Assembly (NCBI RefSeq): GCF_031755915.1
Contig: NC_083382.1
Span: forward strand, 4,464,001 to 4,528,000
DNA length: 64,000 bases
Reading direction: 5' to 3'
Source of the DNA: Ziziphus jujuba
Lineage: Eukaryota > Streptophyta > Magnoliopsida > Rosales > Rhamnaceae
The notes under the pieces: generated by a model
Databases searched by the model: none
What the model was told of the DNA's origin: nothing
What the model saw: the letters and a program-made list of their open reading frames with translations, nothing else
Position numbers and translations under genes: made by a program
Shown: positions 11,178 to 22,661 of the stretch, piece by piece
Layout: every line of letters starts with the position of its first letter
How positions within the stretch are numbered: the first letter of the stretch is position 1

Positions 11178-11992
11178 CAAGAATCGGTAAAGGGGACTGC
11201 AACTGTGTTTGGTATGAAGACAAAGAGGAAACAGCTTTGCATATTTTCAAAAATTGCCACTTTATCCGAAGGCTAGCTTTTGCTAGTAAATGGCGGTGCA
11301 GACTGGCGAAATGGCATGCTACCAACACCAAGGAGCTGGCAGAGATGTGCATCAATCCAACCTTAGTTGGAGCTGGACAAGTCAAAGATAAGAGATCAGT
11401 GTCCATTTTCCTTTCCACCTTATTATATTTTACTTGGTTATGTAGAAATGAAAAGATCTTCTCTGATTCCACCCCTAACCAGCATTTGTTATAACGTTTC
11501 AACTTTCTTTTTGATGAGTTTTTGAATCTGGAAAAGCCTAGCAATACCCTTGGTAATGCTACTAAGGAACGGTGGAATCCTCCTCCTAAAGGGTGGTGGA
11601 AACTCAACTCTGACGCGGCCTTTAACTCTCATCAAGCTGGGATTGCGTTTGTTGTTAAAGATTGGCAGGGGGAAGTCATTTTTTGTGATTCTAAACGTAT
11701 TCGATGTGGTTCCCCCATTGAGGCTGAGGTGAAAGCCTTATCTTGGGCAGCAGAAGTAGCTGAGAGAAGGAACTGGAATGCCCTCCATTGGTCTTCGGAT
11801 TGTCAAGAAGCTATGAGTACTATTCTTTCCGTGGAAGAACCTGTGGTGTGGGAAACAAGATACAACATGATCTTTTTTAGATCTATTTTTGAGAAGGAGA
11901 ACTGATGTTTGGCTTGGAACTCCAGAACTTCTAATAGGATGGTTGACTTGTTGGGCAAGAAAGCCCTTCAACCAGGATCCTCTTCTTTTTAA
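11178..11992 (+). pseudogene. LINE ORF2 C-terminus: zf-RVT and RNase H (RVT_3)
   Basis: One frame runs through two in-frame stops. The first part has the zf-RVT pattern (CNCVWYEDKEETALHIFKNC: Cys, Cys, His, Cys). After TAA (11492-11494) comes an RNase H domain with WWKLNSDAAFN (first Asp), EAEVKALSWA (Glu) and HWSSDCQEAM (second Asp). After TGA (11903-11905) the frame continues with NRMVDLLGKKAL, the usual end of the domain, to TAA at 11990-11992. Length matches the normal C-terminal part of plant L1 ORF2; the reverse transcriptase and endonuclease are absent because of 5' truncation. Confidence 0.85.
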
Positions 11993-12201
11993 CTTAATTG
12001 TAACTCTGGCTACTTTATTAGGGATATTTCAGGCTTAATAGCCTCTGATGCTCTGGCTACTTTATTAGGGATATTTCAGGCTTAATAGCCTCTGATGCCC
12101 TTGGAAGTATCCCTCTTCAATAATCCCCTCCCTTGTAGGGAGGTGCTTTTGTGCCTGGTGCTATGAAATATCTCTATTTACAAAAAATAAATAAAAATAA
12201 A
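11178..12201 (+). mobile_element. 5'-truncated L1-type LINE
   Basis: A 1,024-bp insertion bounded by 17-bp target duplications. It keeps only the end of ORF2 (zinc-knuckle and RNase H domains), a 3' UTR with a 47-bp tandem duplication (12004-12050 and 12051-12097, starting CTCTGGCTACTTTATTAGGG), and an A-rich tail (12180-12201). 5' truncation, a tail and a long variable duplication are the signature of target-primed reverse transcription. Confidence 0.85.
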
Positions 12202-12293
12202 AACACCACCTTTTTTTGTCCCAACATTAAAAGCCACATCAACATTGAATTTAACAAAATTTGTATGTGGAATCCCATTGAATATTCTCCCAA

Positions 12294-12327
<34 letters not shown>

Positions 12328-12540
12328 TTTCACCAGTAGGGGAAGGAAAAGGAGATCCAACAATAAAATTAAGATCTTTAAGACCGAAATTCAAAATTTC
12401 ACATCCATGGACTATTTTAAAACCACACAAGGGTTTGGCAAAACATTCTCAAAAGATAAACCATTTTTGGCTTTCCAAATATCCCAAAACATCAAAGCCA
12501 ATAAAGCATATAAGTGGTATCTATTAATTTTTAGTAATTA

Positions 12541-14350
12541 GAATTCCAGTAATCTATTGTGAACACGAAAGAGCTAAAATTTGAAATGGAATTGAGACAA
12601 TCTTGTTGTTTATCGTAACAATGTCACCAAAAAAAAAAAAAAATGTGAATTTGAATTATAAAAAAGATTAATAACTCTACTGTTCATAAAGTAACATTTT
12701 TCTTTTATATAAAACTAGGTATAAGGTAAATGTTTTGCATGTGCACGCGATTTAATAGCATTGACATCAAGAATAGAAGGAGAAATACATTTTATTAAAA
12801 AAGATAAAAAATAAATTTAAGCAACTTTTTTTTTCTCTGAAAAATAATGATGAATAAGAACCTTTTGTTTTAAATTTTTAACAATAAATTAAACTTTAAT
12901 GATACATTATATGTATATATAGCTAAAATCTTTTATCAAAATATTCTTATAGATTTTTCATTAGTGTCTCACTTGTTACTTTTTGAATTTATATGTCTTA
13001 ATAAATCTTTATTTTTCTTTTCAAAAATTTTAATATTTTATTAAATTTATATAAAATCTCAAATGTATTTTTAAATCTTAACTTTTAATGAAATTTAAAA
13101 ATCAATCACAAAATTCTAATAAAAAATCTATCAGAACATTCTAAAACAAACTGATTATATATATATATATATATATCTTTTATACATTGCAGTTTTGCCA
13201 TTTTGTTATTTTATTTTTGTTTTTTTAGGTGCGTAGCGGCTTGGGCACCAGGACTCGTATATTTAGAACAAGATGTCTTACATTTTCCACCATAACATTA
13301 ACTTTAAATACAAAAGTTGGACAGCTTATTATTCATGTACATAATTTATATACATTCATAGAGGTCTCCAAGTTAATTATAGCCAAAACAAAAAAGGTCT
13401 CCAACCACTTCCAAGCAACTTTTACAGTGGTAGTTAATTAGTATGAATTTGACAAATTTTCTGAGAACTCACATATATTTTAAAGTCATTACATCCATTT
13501 GTGAAACAGAAAATACAAAATTATTTATGTAAAAATTTTATATTCTAAAGAAATTATTTTAATATGTATCACAACCACCATATTTTATATTTAAAAAAAA
13601 AAAAAGGAGGTTAATCAACGGCTCAAGCGCAGAAAACCCAAATTTGCCTAGAAATCCAAAAATCAACTCCCACACGTATAACTAATTGAACAAGATAATG
13701 ATTTAAAAAAATAGGAAAAAAAAAATTAAAGGGGGCTTGTTTGAGTGTAGCTTTCCAACTTCAAAATTAAACTGCAAATGTTGAATAAACAAGTTAGAGA
13801 TGAATATCGGGAATTTGGGATTGAAAATATGATAAAGAAGGAAAACACAGATCAAGTTTTATTAATGCAACCAGGAGAGAGAAAAAAAAAAAAAAAACTC
13901 AATTTTAGTGGTTATCTGTTGATCGAGACAAAAGGTAATTGATCTTGTTCAGACAAAAATTAAAAAAAAAAAAAAATAGATGAATTTTTTTTTTTTAATG
14001 TTTTTGTAAAAAAGGTCAGATCTCACAACCAAAAAAAAAAAAGACTCATTTGAGTATTAGATGGCTCAGCATTTATGAGGCTGAAAGTAACTTTAGAATT
14101 TTCCTTGTAGTGTGGGAAAGAGGAAAGGAGAGGGAAGGGGATGACGTTGATTCATCTAAACGTTCAAGTCTGTTAATCGATTTTACAGCTGTATTTAATG
14201 GAAATAATTAATAGTTTATAATTATTAGTAATTATAAAGCGGTAAAATGATGTGGAAAAGTTGTCCAGATGTCCTTCATTTAATGAAGGAGTATCCACCT
14301 AAATCAGTACTCCGGAAGTAGAGTTTTTCCCCTATATTATTAATAATAAC
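12541..14350. repeat. Blocks A and B (upstream), copy 2
   Basis: AT-rich and unclassified, without a supportable gene. It includes (TA)n at 13157-13177, the GTGCGTAGCGGCTTGGGC stretch at 13229, and, from about 14040, the B block (ATTTGAGTATTAGATGGC) that precedes the USE promoter. A short motif ATAAAACTAGGTATAAGG with GTTTTGCATGTGCACGC (12711-12750) resembles ends of some plant rolling-circle transposons but has no confirmed partner. Confidence 0.55.
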
Positions 14351-14352
14351 AA

Positions 14353-14363
14353 GTCCCACGTCG
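14353..14363 (+). promoter_or_regulatory. USE element (snRNA/7SL-type promoter), copy 1
   Basis: GTCCCACGTCG differs by one base from the plant upstream sequence element RTCCCACATCG. A TTATAAT box follows at 14389, at the short spacing used for Pol III. The 7SL-like sequence starts about 25-30 bp after the TATA. Confidence 0.55.
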
Positions 14364-14419
14364 GTCAAAATAAAGGTACAACAATACTTTATAATCACGA
14401 TTTGTGGGACGCGGGGATA

Positions 14420-14540
14420 GCCAGGCTAAATGGCACTAGCCTGTAGCTCACCAGCACCTTCACTCGATTTGCCACCTCACCCGCACGTTAAGCCTTGTTT
14501 CTACCCCATGACACCGGACTAAGCCAGAGAATCACCAAGT
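14420..14540 (+). pseudogene. 7SL/SRP RNA-like fragment, copy 1 (internally deleted)
   Basis: Starts GCCAGGCTAAATGGCACT then jumps from GCCTGT to AGCTCACCAGCACC, missing about 60 bases that the copy at 42081 has (the GAGGGCATTAAGATGG part). It retains GATTTGCCACCTCA and CGCACGTTAAGCC. Clearly a defective copy. Confidence 0.4.
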
Positions 14541-14879
14541 GAACCAAGAGACCTACACGCACGACTACATATAAAAAGAGAAGATCATGACCAAAAAGCC
14601 GACACAAAACTAAACTGTGGGACCAAGACTAAAAAGGACTCTGAAAGACCACATAGGTGAGACCAAAAAAAAGCTCATACATACAGGACTAAGACTGAGA
14701 AGAGACCAAAAAGCCACAGTCCTCAAGGACAACCTACTAATATTGGAGAAAGAAGGACCAAAAAAAGACAAAAGACTCCAGAGAGAGAGGAAGCCAGTGC
14801 TGGCTGGGAATGGTGTGCGTAAGTGTCTATGGCGTTAAAGTTGGGCTGAGCTCAAATTTCAACAGCCAATCTTTTGTTC
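14541..14879. other. GACC/GGAC-rich tail of block B, copy 1
   Basis: Purine-rich sequence with many GACCAAAAA-type repeats, ending in the conserved GCCAGTGCTGGCTGGGA and GGCGTTAAAGTTGGGCTGAG segment. It is shared with 42240-42590 and 55725-55975. No gene is recognised. Confidence 0.5.
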
Positions 14880-16696
14880 TTCATATCTTGATTGGTTTTC
14901 ATATCTTTATAGCTGCTAATAATAATTTGTGATCCTTGGGGCTTACGAAATAATGAAAATGATTTTTATATCTTTTTAATAGAAACTAAGCTTTTTCGTT
15001 TTATTTTTATACCATTTTAATAGGATGATGACCTATAAAAAATTTTTTGAATGTGGTAACCTATATTATTTAAAAAATAATATTGTTTAAAAACTATATA
15101 GCTATTATACTTTTAAAGCAAAACCTAAATAGTTGAAGAAGAGCTCATAAAATCTACTAGCAATAATTATTGGTTTATATTTATGTTGTACATATGTTAG
15201 ATGAAATAATTTAATATATATGAATATTCTATTGAGTATCACCAAATTATGTTGCTTAACTAGGACCATATAATATGTAATCTATGTAAAAACTATTAAT
15301 CTCTTTTCAAATAGATTGCTTATGTACAGTATTATATGGGCAACATTGAATGGTAGGCTAAATTTATATATATACATATAAATTCTATTTAAACAATAAA
15401 CATTTATTATTATCTAATCCATCGTTGTATATATAAAAAAGTTTGCAATGTAGTAACTTATATTATTTAAATAATGATATTGTCTTAAATATATATGTAT
15501 ATTTTTAATTCAAAACCTAAATAGTTGAAGAATAGCCTATAAATTCTATCAGCAATAATTATTAGTGATGATTGATATTAACCATGTATTTAGTAGTAAA
15601 ATCTATATGAATTTTCCTAATACTTTTAAACATTACATTTCATAAGTCACACCTATTGGAACTTAGAAATAGAAAGAATGGGTAATCAATGTTAATATAT
15701 CGCTTTGTATTTCATTAGAAGGTTTTGTTATTTAGGGTTTGAAGAGAAATCATGGGAAATACGACCCATAATACATAGAGTATTATCATCACTGGCCACT
15801 GCGTTTATTATTATTATTATTTTTTTGGTAACAGCTCACAACAAAATGTTGCATTATTACTATTCCTTTCAATCTAATGCTAATCAATTGCCACTTTGGT
15901 CAGTTTATATTTATATTGTACATATGTTAGATGAAATAATTCAATATACGCATTGATTTTAAGTTTGTATATGTGTATATATACATATATGTATATGAAT
16001 ATTCTATTGCATATTGTCACACAAATTTATATTGTTTGACTAGGATCATATAATACATGTAAAACTATTAATTTTTTTGGGGATAGATTGCTTTTGTACA
16101 AAATTATGTGGGCAACATTAAATGGTAGACTAAAATTACATGTATATATATATATGCTACTGTGGACTATAAATATTTGTCAAAACCCATTGTTATATGT
16201 AATCAGATTGCAATTGGATGGTTGTACTCTACCAAGAGATGGGTGATGATGTCCTTATTAGTCTTTTTATGATACAGATATTTATAAATTTTTAACTTGC
16301 AAATATATATAAAGTACATATTATTTTAACATTTTTTTCAAGTAACATATTATCTGATGTATATTTGTAAATTAAAAACTTATGGATGTTTGTATTACAA
16401 TAAAATTAAATCAAAAATATTAAAATATAATTTATTTCAATTTAGACCTTTTAGTTTTAATTTGTTATAACTATAGAGATCTTTTATTAAAAAGAAAAAA
16501 AATTTCCTTTTAGTGCTGTTAAACTATTAATTGCTATTTGTCAAAAATCTAATAGGAACAAAGTGAAATAAATTGAAATTCAAAAGCTTAAATTGGAGCG
16601 TTTTAAATTTAAAAGTGAAAAAATGCAATTTTTTCAAACTATAAAATACTAAAATACATTTAACTCTAAAAAGAATTGAAAAATATTTAAGATATA
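14880..16696. repeat. Block C copy 2a, truncated at its 3' end
   Basis: Collinear with 1010-2905 but stops at about 16696 (after GATATAAAT), where Harbinger-internal sequence begins. The terminal exon found in the other C blocks is missing. It is noncoding and AT-rich. Confidence 0.7.
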
Positions 16697-17014
16697 AATG
16701 TTATTGAATGTTGTTTTGGTGTGTTGAAAGCGCTGTTTCGAATTTTAAAATTGATGCCACCTTATAAACAAAGTAGACAACCTTTGATAGTTATAGCTTG
16801 TTGTACACTACATAATTTCATTCGAAAGTGGGCACAAAATAATGTTATGTTTAGACAATGGAAAGAAGAAGAACAAGAGATTGAAGATGAAGAAGCTGGT
16901 ACAAGTGGATCAAACAATAGTATAGATTTGTCAGACGAAGTAGCAACAGCTATGGCAGCTTATCAAAATCAGCTTTCACAAGTAATGTGGCATGACTATG
17001 TTAGTAATATGTAA
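16697..17014 (+). pseudogene. PIF/Harbinger transposase (HARBI1-like, DDE_Tnp_4) C-terminal fragment
   Basis: 105 codons open from the deletion junction to TAA at 17012-17014. It begins NVIECCFGVLKALFRIL, the motif carrying the last acidic residue (Glu) of the DDE triad, then MPPY and QPLIVIACCTLHNFIRKW, the usual end of the nuclease domain, followed by an acidic tail (EEEQEIEDEEAG) common in plant PIF transposases. The catalytic Asp residues and the N-terminus are missing, so it cannot be active. An in-frame TAA lies just before codon 1 (16694-16696). Confidence 0.85.
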
Positions 17015-17252
17015 AAATTAGTAATTTAATGGATATTTATAGTTGGAGATTTTATATTAGACTTATCAAATTTAATTTTCTATTACCAACAATTATTTTA
17101 TTATATAATATCAATTACTTTAACAATTAATTAATAAAAAAAATACTAGATTGATAATGTGGCACACATGGAATGGAAAAAAATGAATCAATCATTATAG
17201 AAGAAAAAAAAAATTCAACGGAAAAAAAATGTTATCTTATATTTTAATATAT

Positions 17253-17297
<45 letters not shown>

Positions 17298-17329
17298 ATT
17301 CATTAATATATGAATGAATTAAAATTATG

Positions 17330-17364
<35 letters not shown>

Positions 17365-17634
17365 AAATATTTTATAGCTATATATATTATACAAGAAAAC
17401 CTTGTATGTACAAAAAAAAAAAAAAAAAAAAACAAAAACCAAAAACTATTTTAAAAAATTTTGAAAACTATTTAACCAAACATGTTTTCTGTTTTTTTGT
17501 GTTGAAAATTGTTTTCAAACATCAATGGTCAAACGCTCTTTGTTTTCGTTAAACAAGGAAAAACAATTTTCTATTTTCATTTTTGAAAACAATGTTTCGA
17601 AAACAGAAAATAGAAAAGATGGTCAAACATGGCC
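16697..17634 (+). mobile_element. PIF/Harbinger element, left part deleted
   Basis: The right half of a PIF/Harbinger transposon: the transposase C-terminus, a noncoding 3' region with two (TA)n tracts, and a right terminal repeat ending GATGGTCAAACATGGCC at 17634. Next comes TAA (17635-17637), a target site typical of PIF/Harbinger, inside sequence equivalent to the ACTAAGCTTTTT of block C (about 1107). The left terminal repeat and left flank are deleted and replaced by block C copy 2a. Confidence 0.75.
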
Positions 17635-19620
17635 TAAGCTTTTTTGTTTTATTTTTATATCATTTTAATTAGATGATGATGTTATAAAGGAGTTTTCAAA
17701 TGTAGCAATCTATATTATTTAAAAAATGATATTGTTTAAAAAATATATAGATATACTTTTAAAGTAAAATCTAAATAGTTGAAGAAGAGCCCGTAAAATC
17801 TACTAGCAATTATTTTTTATTTATATTTCTGTTGTACATATATTAGATGACATAATTCAATATATATATATATATGAATATTCTATTGAGTATCGCCAAA
17901 TTATGTTGCTTAACTAGGACTATATAATATGTAATTTATGTAAAAACTATTAATCTCTTCTCAAATAGATTGCTTATGTACAGTATTATATGGGCAACAT
18001 TGAAAGGCAGGCTAAAATTATATATGTACATATATATGCTACTTTAAACGATAAACATTTATTATTGTCTAATCCATCATTACATATATAAAGAAGTTTT
18101 CGATATAGTAACTTATATTATTTAAATAATGATATTGTCTTAAATATATATGTATATTTTTAATTCAAAACCTTAATAGTTGAAGAATAGCCTATAAATT
18201 CTATCAGCAATAATTATTAGTGATGATTGATAATAACCACGTATTTAGTAGTAAAATCTATAAGAATTTTCCTAATGCTTTTAAACATTACATTTCATAA
18301 GTCACACCTACTAGAACTTAGAAATAGAATGGATAGGTAATCAATGTTAATATATCGCTTTGTATTTGATTAGAGGTTTTTGTTATTTAGGCTTTGAAGA
18401 GAAATCATGGGAAATACAACCCATAATACACACAGTATTATTATCACTGGCCACTGCATTTATTATATTATTTTTTTTGGTAACAGCCCACAACAAAATG
18501 TTGCACTATTACTAGTCCTTTCAGTCTAATGCTAATCAATTGCCACTTTGGTCAGTTTATATTTATGTTGTATATATGTTAGATGAAATAATTCAATATA
18601 TGTACTGATCCTAAGTTTGTATATATATATATATATTCTATTGGGTATCATCACACAAATTTATGTTGTTTGACTAGGACCATATATTATATGTAAAACT
18701 ATTAATTTTTTTGGGGATAGATTGCTTATGTACAAAATTATGTGGGCAACATTAAATGGTAGACTAAAATTACATGTGTATATATATATATATATATATA
18801 TATGCTACTGTGGACTACAAATATTGGTCAAAATCCATTGTTTTATGTAATCAGATTGCAATTGGATGGTTGTACTCTACCAAGAGATGGGTGATCATCT
18901 CCTGTAAGTCTTTTTATGATGCAGATATTTGTAAATTTTTAACTTGCACATATATATATATATATATATAAAGTATACATTATTTTAACACTTATTTCAA
19001 GTAACATATTATGTGATGTATATTTGTAAATTAAAAACTTATGGATGCCTGTATCACAGTAAAATTAAATAAAAAATATTAAAATCTTTTATTAAAAAGA
19101 AAAAAATTTCCTTTTAGTGCTGCCAGACTATTAATTGCTATTTGCCAAAAATCTAATAGAAATAAAGTGAAATAAATTGAAATTCAAAAACTTAAATTGG
19201 AGTGTTTTAAATTTAAAAACGAAAAGTACAATTTCTTCAAACTATAAGATACTAAAATACAATTAACTCTAAAGAGAATTGAAAAATATTTGAGGTATAA
19301 ATTGTGATTTCGAGCAACAAAGAAAAATATATAATAAGCAAAATAAAAAGGGACTTTAAAATTTATGCTAGATTATAAAATAGGAAATAAATAAATAAAT
19401 ATAATTTATATGAAATTAAACACCATGACCATGCATTTTTTGCAAGAAATTTGAATAATAGTGATGACTCACGGATTGAAAATTGAATCCTAGAAATCTC
19501 TTTTTGCTTCCTTTCACCTTCTTACTAGTTTATATATTTAAGTGATCCTTGTTATTTGTTTATTTATTTTTATTCATTTTCCCACTTAATAGATTGTTTA
19601 ACGGTATTTACATATTGTTA
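17635..19620. repeat. Block C copy 2b, noncoding part
   Basis: Collinear with 1107-3221. It contains (TA)n tracts (for example 18781-18803 and 18950-18970). No gene is seen before the terminal exon. Confidence 0.7.
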
Positions 19621-19830
19621 TCAATGCCTGATGAGTACTACAGCAGAAATGGATAGCGAAGGTAACAGCACAAAAAGCCCTCCAACATAATCCGTGATAA
19701 AATACTGGGAAAGAGGGATGAAACACAAGTGTTGCCTCTCAGTGATAGTATCAGTATCATCTTTGATCAAAATCACCTCTGCACAATCACCACTGTTGTT
19801 GTCAGTCTCGGCTTCAACCGTGATATAAAA
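19621..19830 (-). CDS. Unrecognised 3'-terminal exon, copy 2
   Basis: Same 210-bp open segment as at 3222-3431, with three substitutions relative to it and no stop. Acceptor TAG at plus 19831-19833, stop TGA at 19623-19621. No upstream exons recognised. Confidence 0.4.
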   Translation of the reverse strand, partial: FYITVEAETDNNSGDCAEVILIKDDTDTITERQHLCFIPLSQYFITDYVGGLFVLLPSLSISAVVLIRH

Positions 19831-20000
19831 CTATTTTTATGCAAATTAATTGAAACCAGTTTATTTTATGTTATTATTATGTTTGGAATACTTTTTGGAA
19901 TTGTTTAGACTATGAGAAAATAACAATTTCTACTTTTTGGTTTTTTTGGAGTACTAGTTCAAAAAATCCATTGGAAATCATTATTAAAGAACAACAACAA

Positions 20001-20033
<33 letters not shown>

Positions 20034-20679
20034 CTGGAAGGATATTGCTTCTTTTGGACTAAATTTACAAATTAGATACTAATAATTAACCATTTGAAAC
20101 TATGAATAGGAAATTTAATAATCATGATTGATTTTAATGGGTCACCCTAATAGTTATTAAGTCAATCAAAGTAATTTAACCACGTATCCAACAATTGTAC
20201 TGTAAAAATAAATAAATAGAGATGAAATTTGGATCTCAAATAAAAAGTACAACTAAATGTTATGACAACCAAATAAAACATCTTATACATTTTGATCATT
20301 GCAAATACTATTTTTTTTTTCGTACTCTTTATATATTCAGCAAATGATTCAGCACAAAAGGAGCAACTAATATCCCAAGAATAATCTAACCATAAACCCC
20401 TGTGCCCCTATGATTTAAAAAAAAAAATTGTTTTTTTCTTTATCTAAATTAATGTCAAATTTTAATTTAAGGTTTAAGCCATATTGAGGTCCTTCCACCA
20501 AAAAGAATCATATAATCTCTCTTTTTTTCCAAAAAACAGTTGAGAGTTAAGGAAAAAAAAAAAAATTATCGACCTATGTCACATATATTCCGACCCCTTC
20601 TGCATCATCATCATCATCATCTTATCCAAACCGATTCTTCTGCTTTAGTAGAGACGAATGTTCAACTTCATCATCATCA
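19831..20679. repeat. End of block C and 3' flank of PADRE pseudogene, copy A
   Basis: Holds an (AAT)n microsatellite (20001-20032) and an AT-rich stretch. A 63-bp tandem duplication around CATCTTATCCAAAC (first at 20618, again at 20681) is absent from the unit 5 copy. No other gene is seen. Confidence 0.6.
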
Positions 20680-21030
20680 TCATCTTATCCAAACAGGCTT
20701 CGAGAACTCCTCAATATCACCCAAGTTCAACTTAGGCGCCGGCATCGGATCCTTTTTCCTTCAATCATCCTCATATTCCTCCACAAACTTCTGCTGCGAA
20801 GCCACCTTAACTCCGAGCTCCAGCAACGATTTAACTTTGCCACCGAAAACCCGCTGCTTCATCACGAAGTTGGCGGTAATAAACGGAGCCCCCATGTTGT
20901 CGGGAGTCACCATGGAATTGACTCTGTTCATAGGAAACATAATGTACATTACCAATCTCAAGGTCTTCATCAGCGTTGATTGTAGAGAACCTCCTTCCGA
21001 TTTGCAGAGACATCGTGCTAACCACGAAGA
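20680..21030 (-). pseudogene. PADRE (DUF4228) protein fragment, copy A
   Basis: The minus strand reads MSLQIGRRFSTINADEDLEIGN, then after a 2-bp deletion FPMNRVNSMVTPDNMGAPF and ITANFVMKQR, then KLNLGDIEEFS near the end. This is the order of the PADRE domain of plant DUF4228 proteins (DEDLE.GN.Y..FPM.RVNS, AANSA.KR, and the C-terminal KLNL..VEEFS). The 5' third is missing: block I abuts the fragment. A TGA at 20763-20761 interrupts the frame before KLNL and is shared with copy B. PADRE proteins are plant stress-responsive proteins of unclear biochemistry. Confidence 0.7.
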
Positions 21031-21035
21031 AGTTC

Positions 21036-21335
21036 AGCTAGCCTATCACAAACAGTTTTTATTGAAATGAGGATTGCACATAATAATAGAATAATTGTAC
21101 TCTACTAAAATTGAAATTTTATTATTCCTGTTTGGCTAGCCTATCACTCACTTTAGTTACTCTAGCACAATCAAACAATATAAACAAAGTTCAAAAAAAA
21201 AAAAAAAAAGATTCAAATGAAGTATGCCTTCCATAATTGCCTATAAAATCCTATGGACAGTATATGTTCCGGCATTCGAATCATTTATTAGTTGTGCATT
21301 GTCTAATTCCATAGTAGCTTTGTTCATTCCAAGTT
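21036..21335. repeat. Blocks I and start of J, PADRE half-unit copy A
   Basis: Begins CAGCTAGCCTATCAC, with the related GGCTAGCCTATCAC about 90 bp later. It ends at the CACTA target GTT (21333-21335). No gene is seen. Confidence 0.65.
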
Positions 21336-21570
21336 CATTACGCGAAAATTGATATCTAGCGACACTCATTTAGTGACGGTACAAAATAAATGCGTTTGAA
21401 AAAATAAAACCGCGACTCCAACGTTAATGTGTCAGTAAAAATTTAATAAATTAACGATGCATCCCAAAACAGTCGATGTCAAACGTTCGCTAAAAACAAT
21501 AACTTGCAACACATCCGTTAAGAGTCGCTGAATATGCGGCTGAACAAAGTCGCTTTGAATATTATGCATA
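21336..21570. repeat. Left terminal and subterminal repeats, CACTA copy 2
   Basis: TAGCGACACTC, TAGTGACGG, TTCGCTAAAAAC, AGAGTCGCTGAA and AAGTCGCTTTG occur in about 200 bp, in both orientations. They share the GCGAC core with the right end and the hairpins. Confidence 0.65.
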
Positions 21571-21739
21571 TATTTTTTCTAGATTATGTTGTTTAAATGC
21601 TAGACTTGTGAAAAATGATTAACCATCAACTTATCTATGTTTGCATACTGACAAAATTTAATTATACGAGATTGTTGTTCAATTATGTAATTTTTTTCAT
21701 GTACAGTTTATTCTTGCAAATCTCTTAAATAGTATTTTT

Positions 21740-21891
21740 TTTTTTAAGATATTGGTAACAGGCGACACACAAAAATCATTCAGAGTCGCCTGTTTCCTTT
21801 TTTTTTTTTTTTTTTTTTTTAAAATCAACCTGATTTTCTTAAAAACTTCAAATAACTGTGAAAATATTTAAGCAACATAACTGAAATGGTT

Positions 21892-21924
<33 letters not shown>

Positions 21925-22622
21925 ATAGGTAACAGGAGACACACAGTCTTCTTTATGCGTCACCTGTTCTCTATTTTTTTTTTCTTTTAAATATAGGTAA
22001 CAGGCAACCCACAGTCTCCTTTATGCGTCGCCTGTTCTCTTTTTTTTTTGTTATTTTAATCAATCTAATTTTATTTCAACTATAAATAACCAGTAAAAAT
22101 ATTAGATCAACATAACTGAGTTGTTTTTTTTTTTTTTTTTTTTTTTTGTTCTTTTGTAAATATGCTTTTTTTTTTTAATTTGTAGATGAGCAATCAACAA
22201 AACTAATTAAAGATTAAAAAAATGAATAATAAAACATGGAATAGGCGACACGTTTTAATGGAATTGTGTCGCCTGTTCCTTAAATTTTTTTTATTTTTTC
22301 TTTTTAATAAAAAGCATTTTAATAGACTTTCAATTTTTAAAAATAGGTAAGCTGTCATTGACCATAAACACATGAAATTTAAGCTCATTTAACTTTAGTC
22401 AATGTAATTTTATTTCAACTACAAATAACCAGTAAAAATATTAAAGTAACATAACTAAGTTGGTATATATATATATTTTTTAATTTTGTTAATAGGTGAT
22501 GCACAATGAAGATTGTGTGTCGCCTGTTCTACTTTTTTTTTTTTTTTTTGGTTCCTTGGTCAATCTAATTTTATTTTAACTACAAATAACCAGTGAAAAT
22601 ATTAGAGCAACATAACTGAGCT

Positions 22623-22661
<39 letters not shown>

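Larger units (their letters stand above)
1..12540. repeat. Tandem composite unit 1 (5' part outside window)
   Basis: The window opens inside block A at a point equivalent to about 12965. Block order is A, C, an internal CACTA segment, F, LIG6 pseudogene, I, J. Compared with the other units this one has lost the 7SL-like block (junction near 990-1000), the PADRE region and both ends of its CACTA element (junctions near 3817 and 8503). It is joined directly to the block A of unit 2. Confidence 0.8.
11010..12540 (-). pseudogene. Old LINE RNase H remnant (block J), copy 1, split by L1
   Basis: Minus-strand text encodes pieces resembling the end of a plant non-LTR retrotransposon: a FWDIWKA..NG-like linker (12380-12520), then KFNVDVAFNVG (12210-12260), and beyond the L1 insertion NVMACYVIFHGLLR (11060-11110). 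These fit the linker, first Asp motif and helix of an RVT_3-type RNase H domain. Stops and frameshifts are frequent. A (TA)n tract lies at 12298-12325. The L1 at 11178-12201 splits it. Confidence 0.45.

Noticed and set aside
13229..13441. 70-codon open frame in block A (starts MRSGLGTRTRIFRT)
   Set aside because: Copies at 229 and 35478 are frameshifted by 1-bp changes and poly-G expansion, so the frame is not under constraint.
14617..14838. 73-codon Lys-rich frame
   Set aside because: Comes from GACC/AAAAG-rich tail of block B and is not kept in the copies at 42240 and 55726.
20540..21070. 176-codon plus-strand open frame rich in His
   Set aside because: It is the antisense of the PADRE fragment; the His runs come from a CAT microsatellite, and the minus strand carries the recognisable domain.
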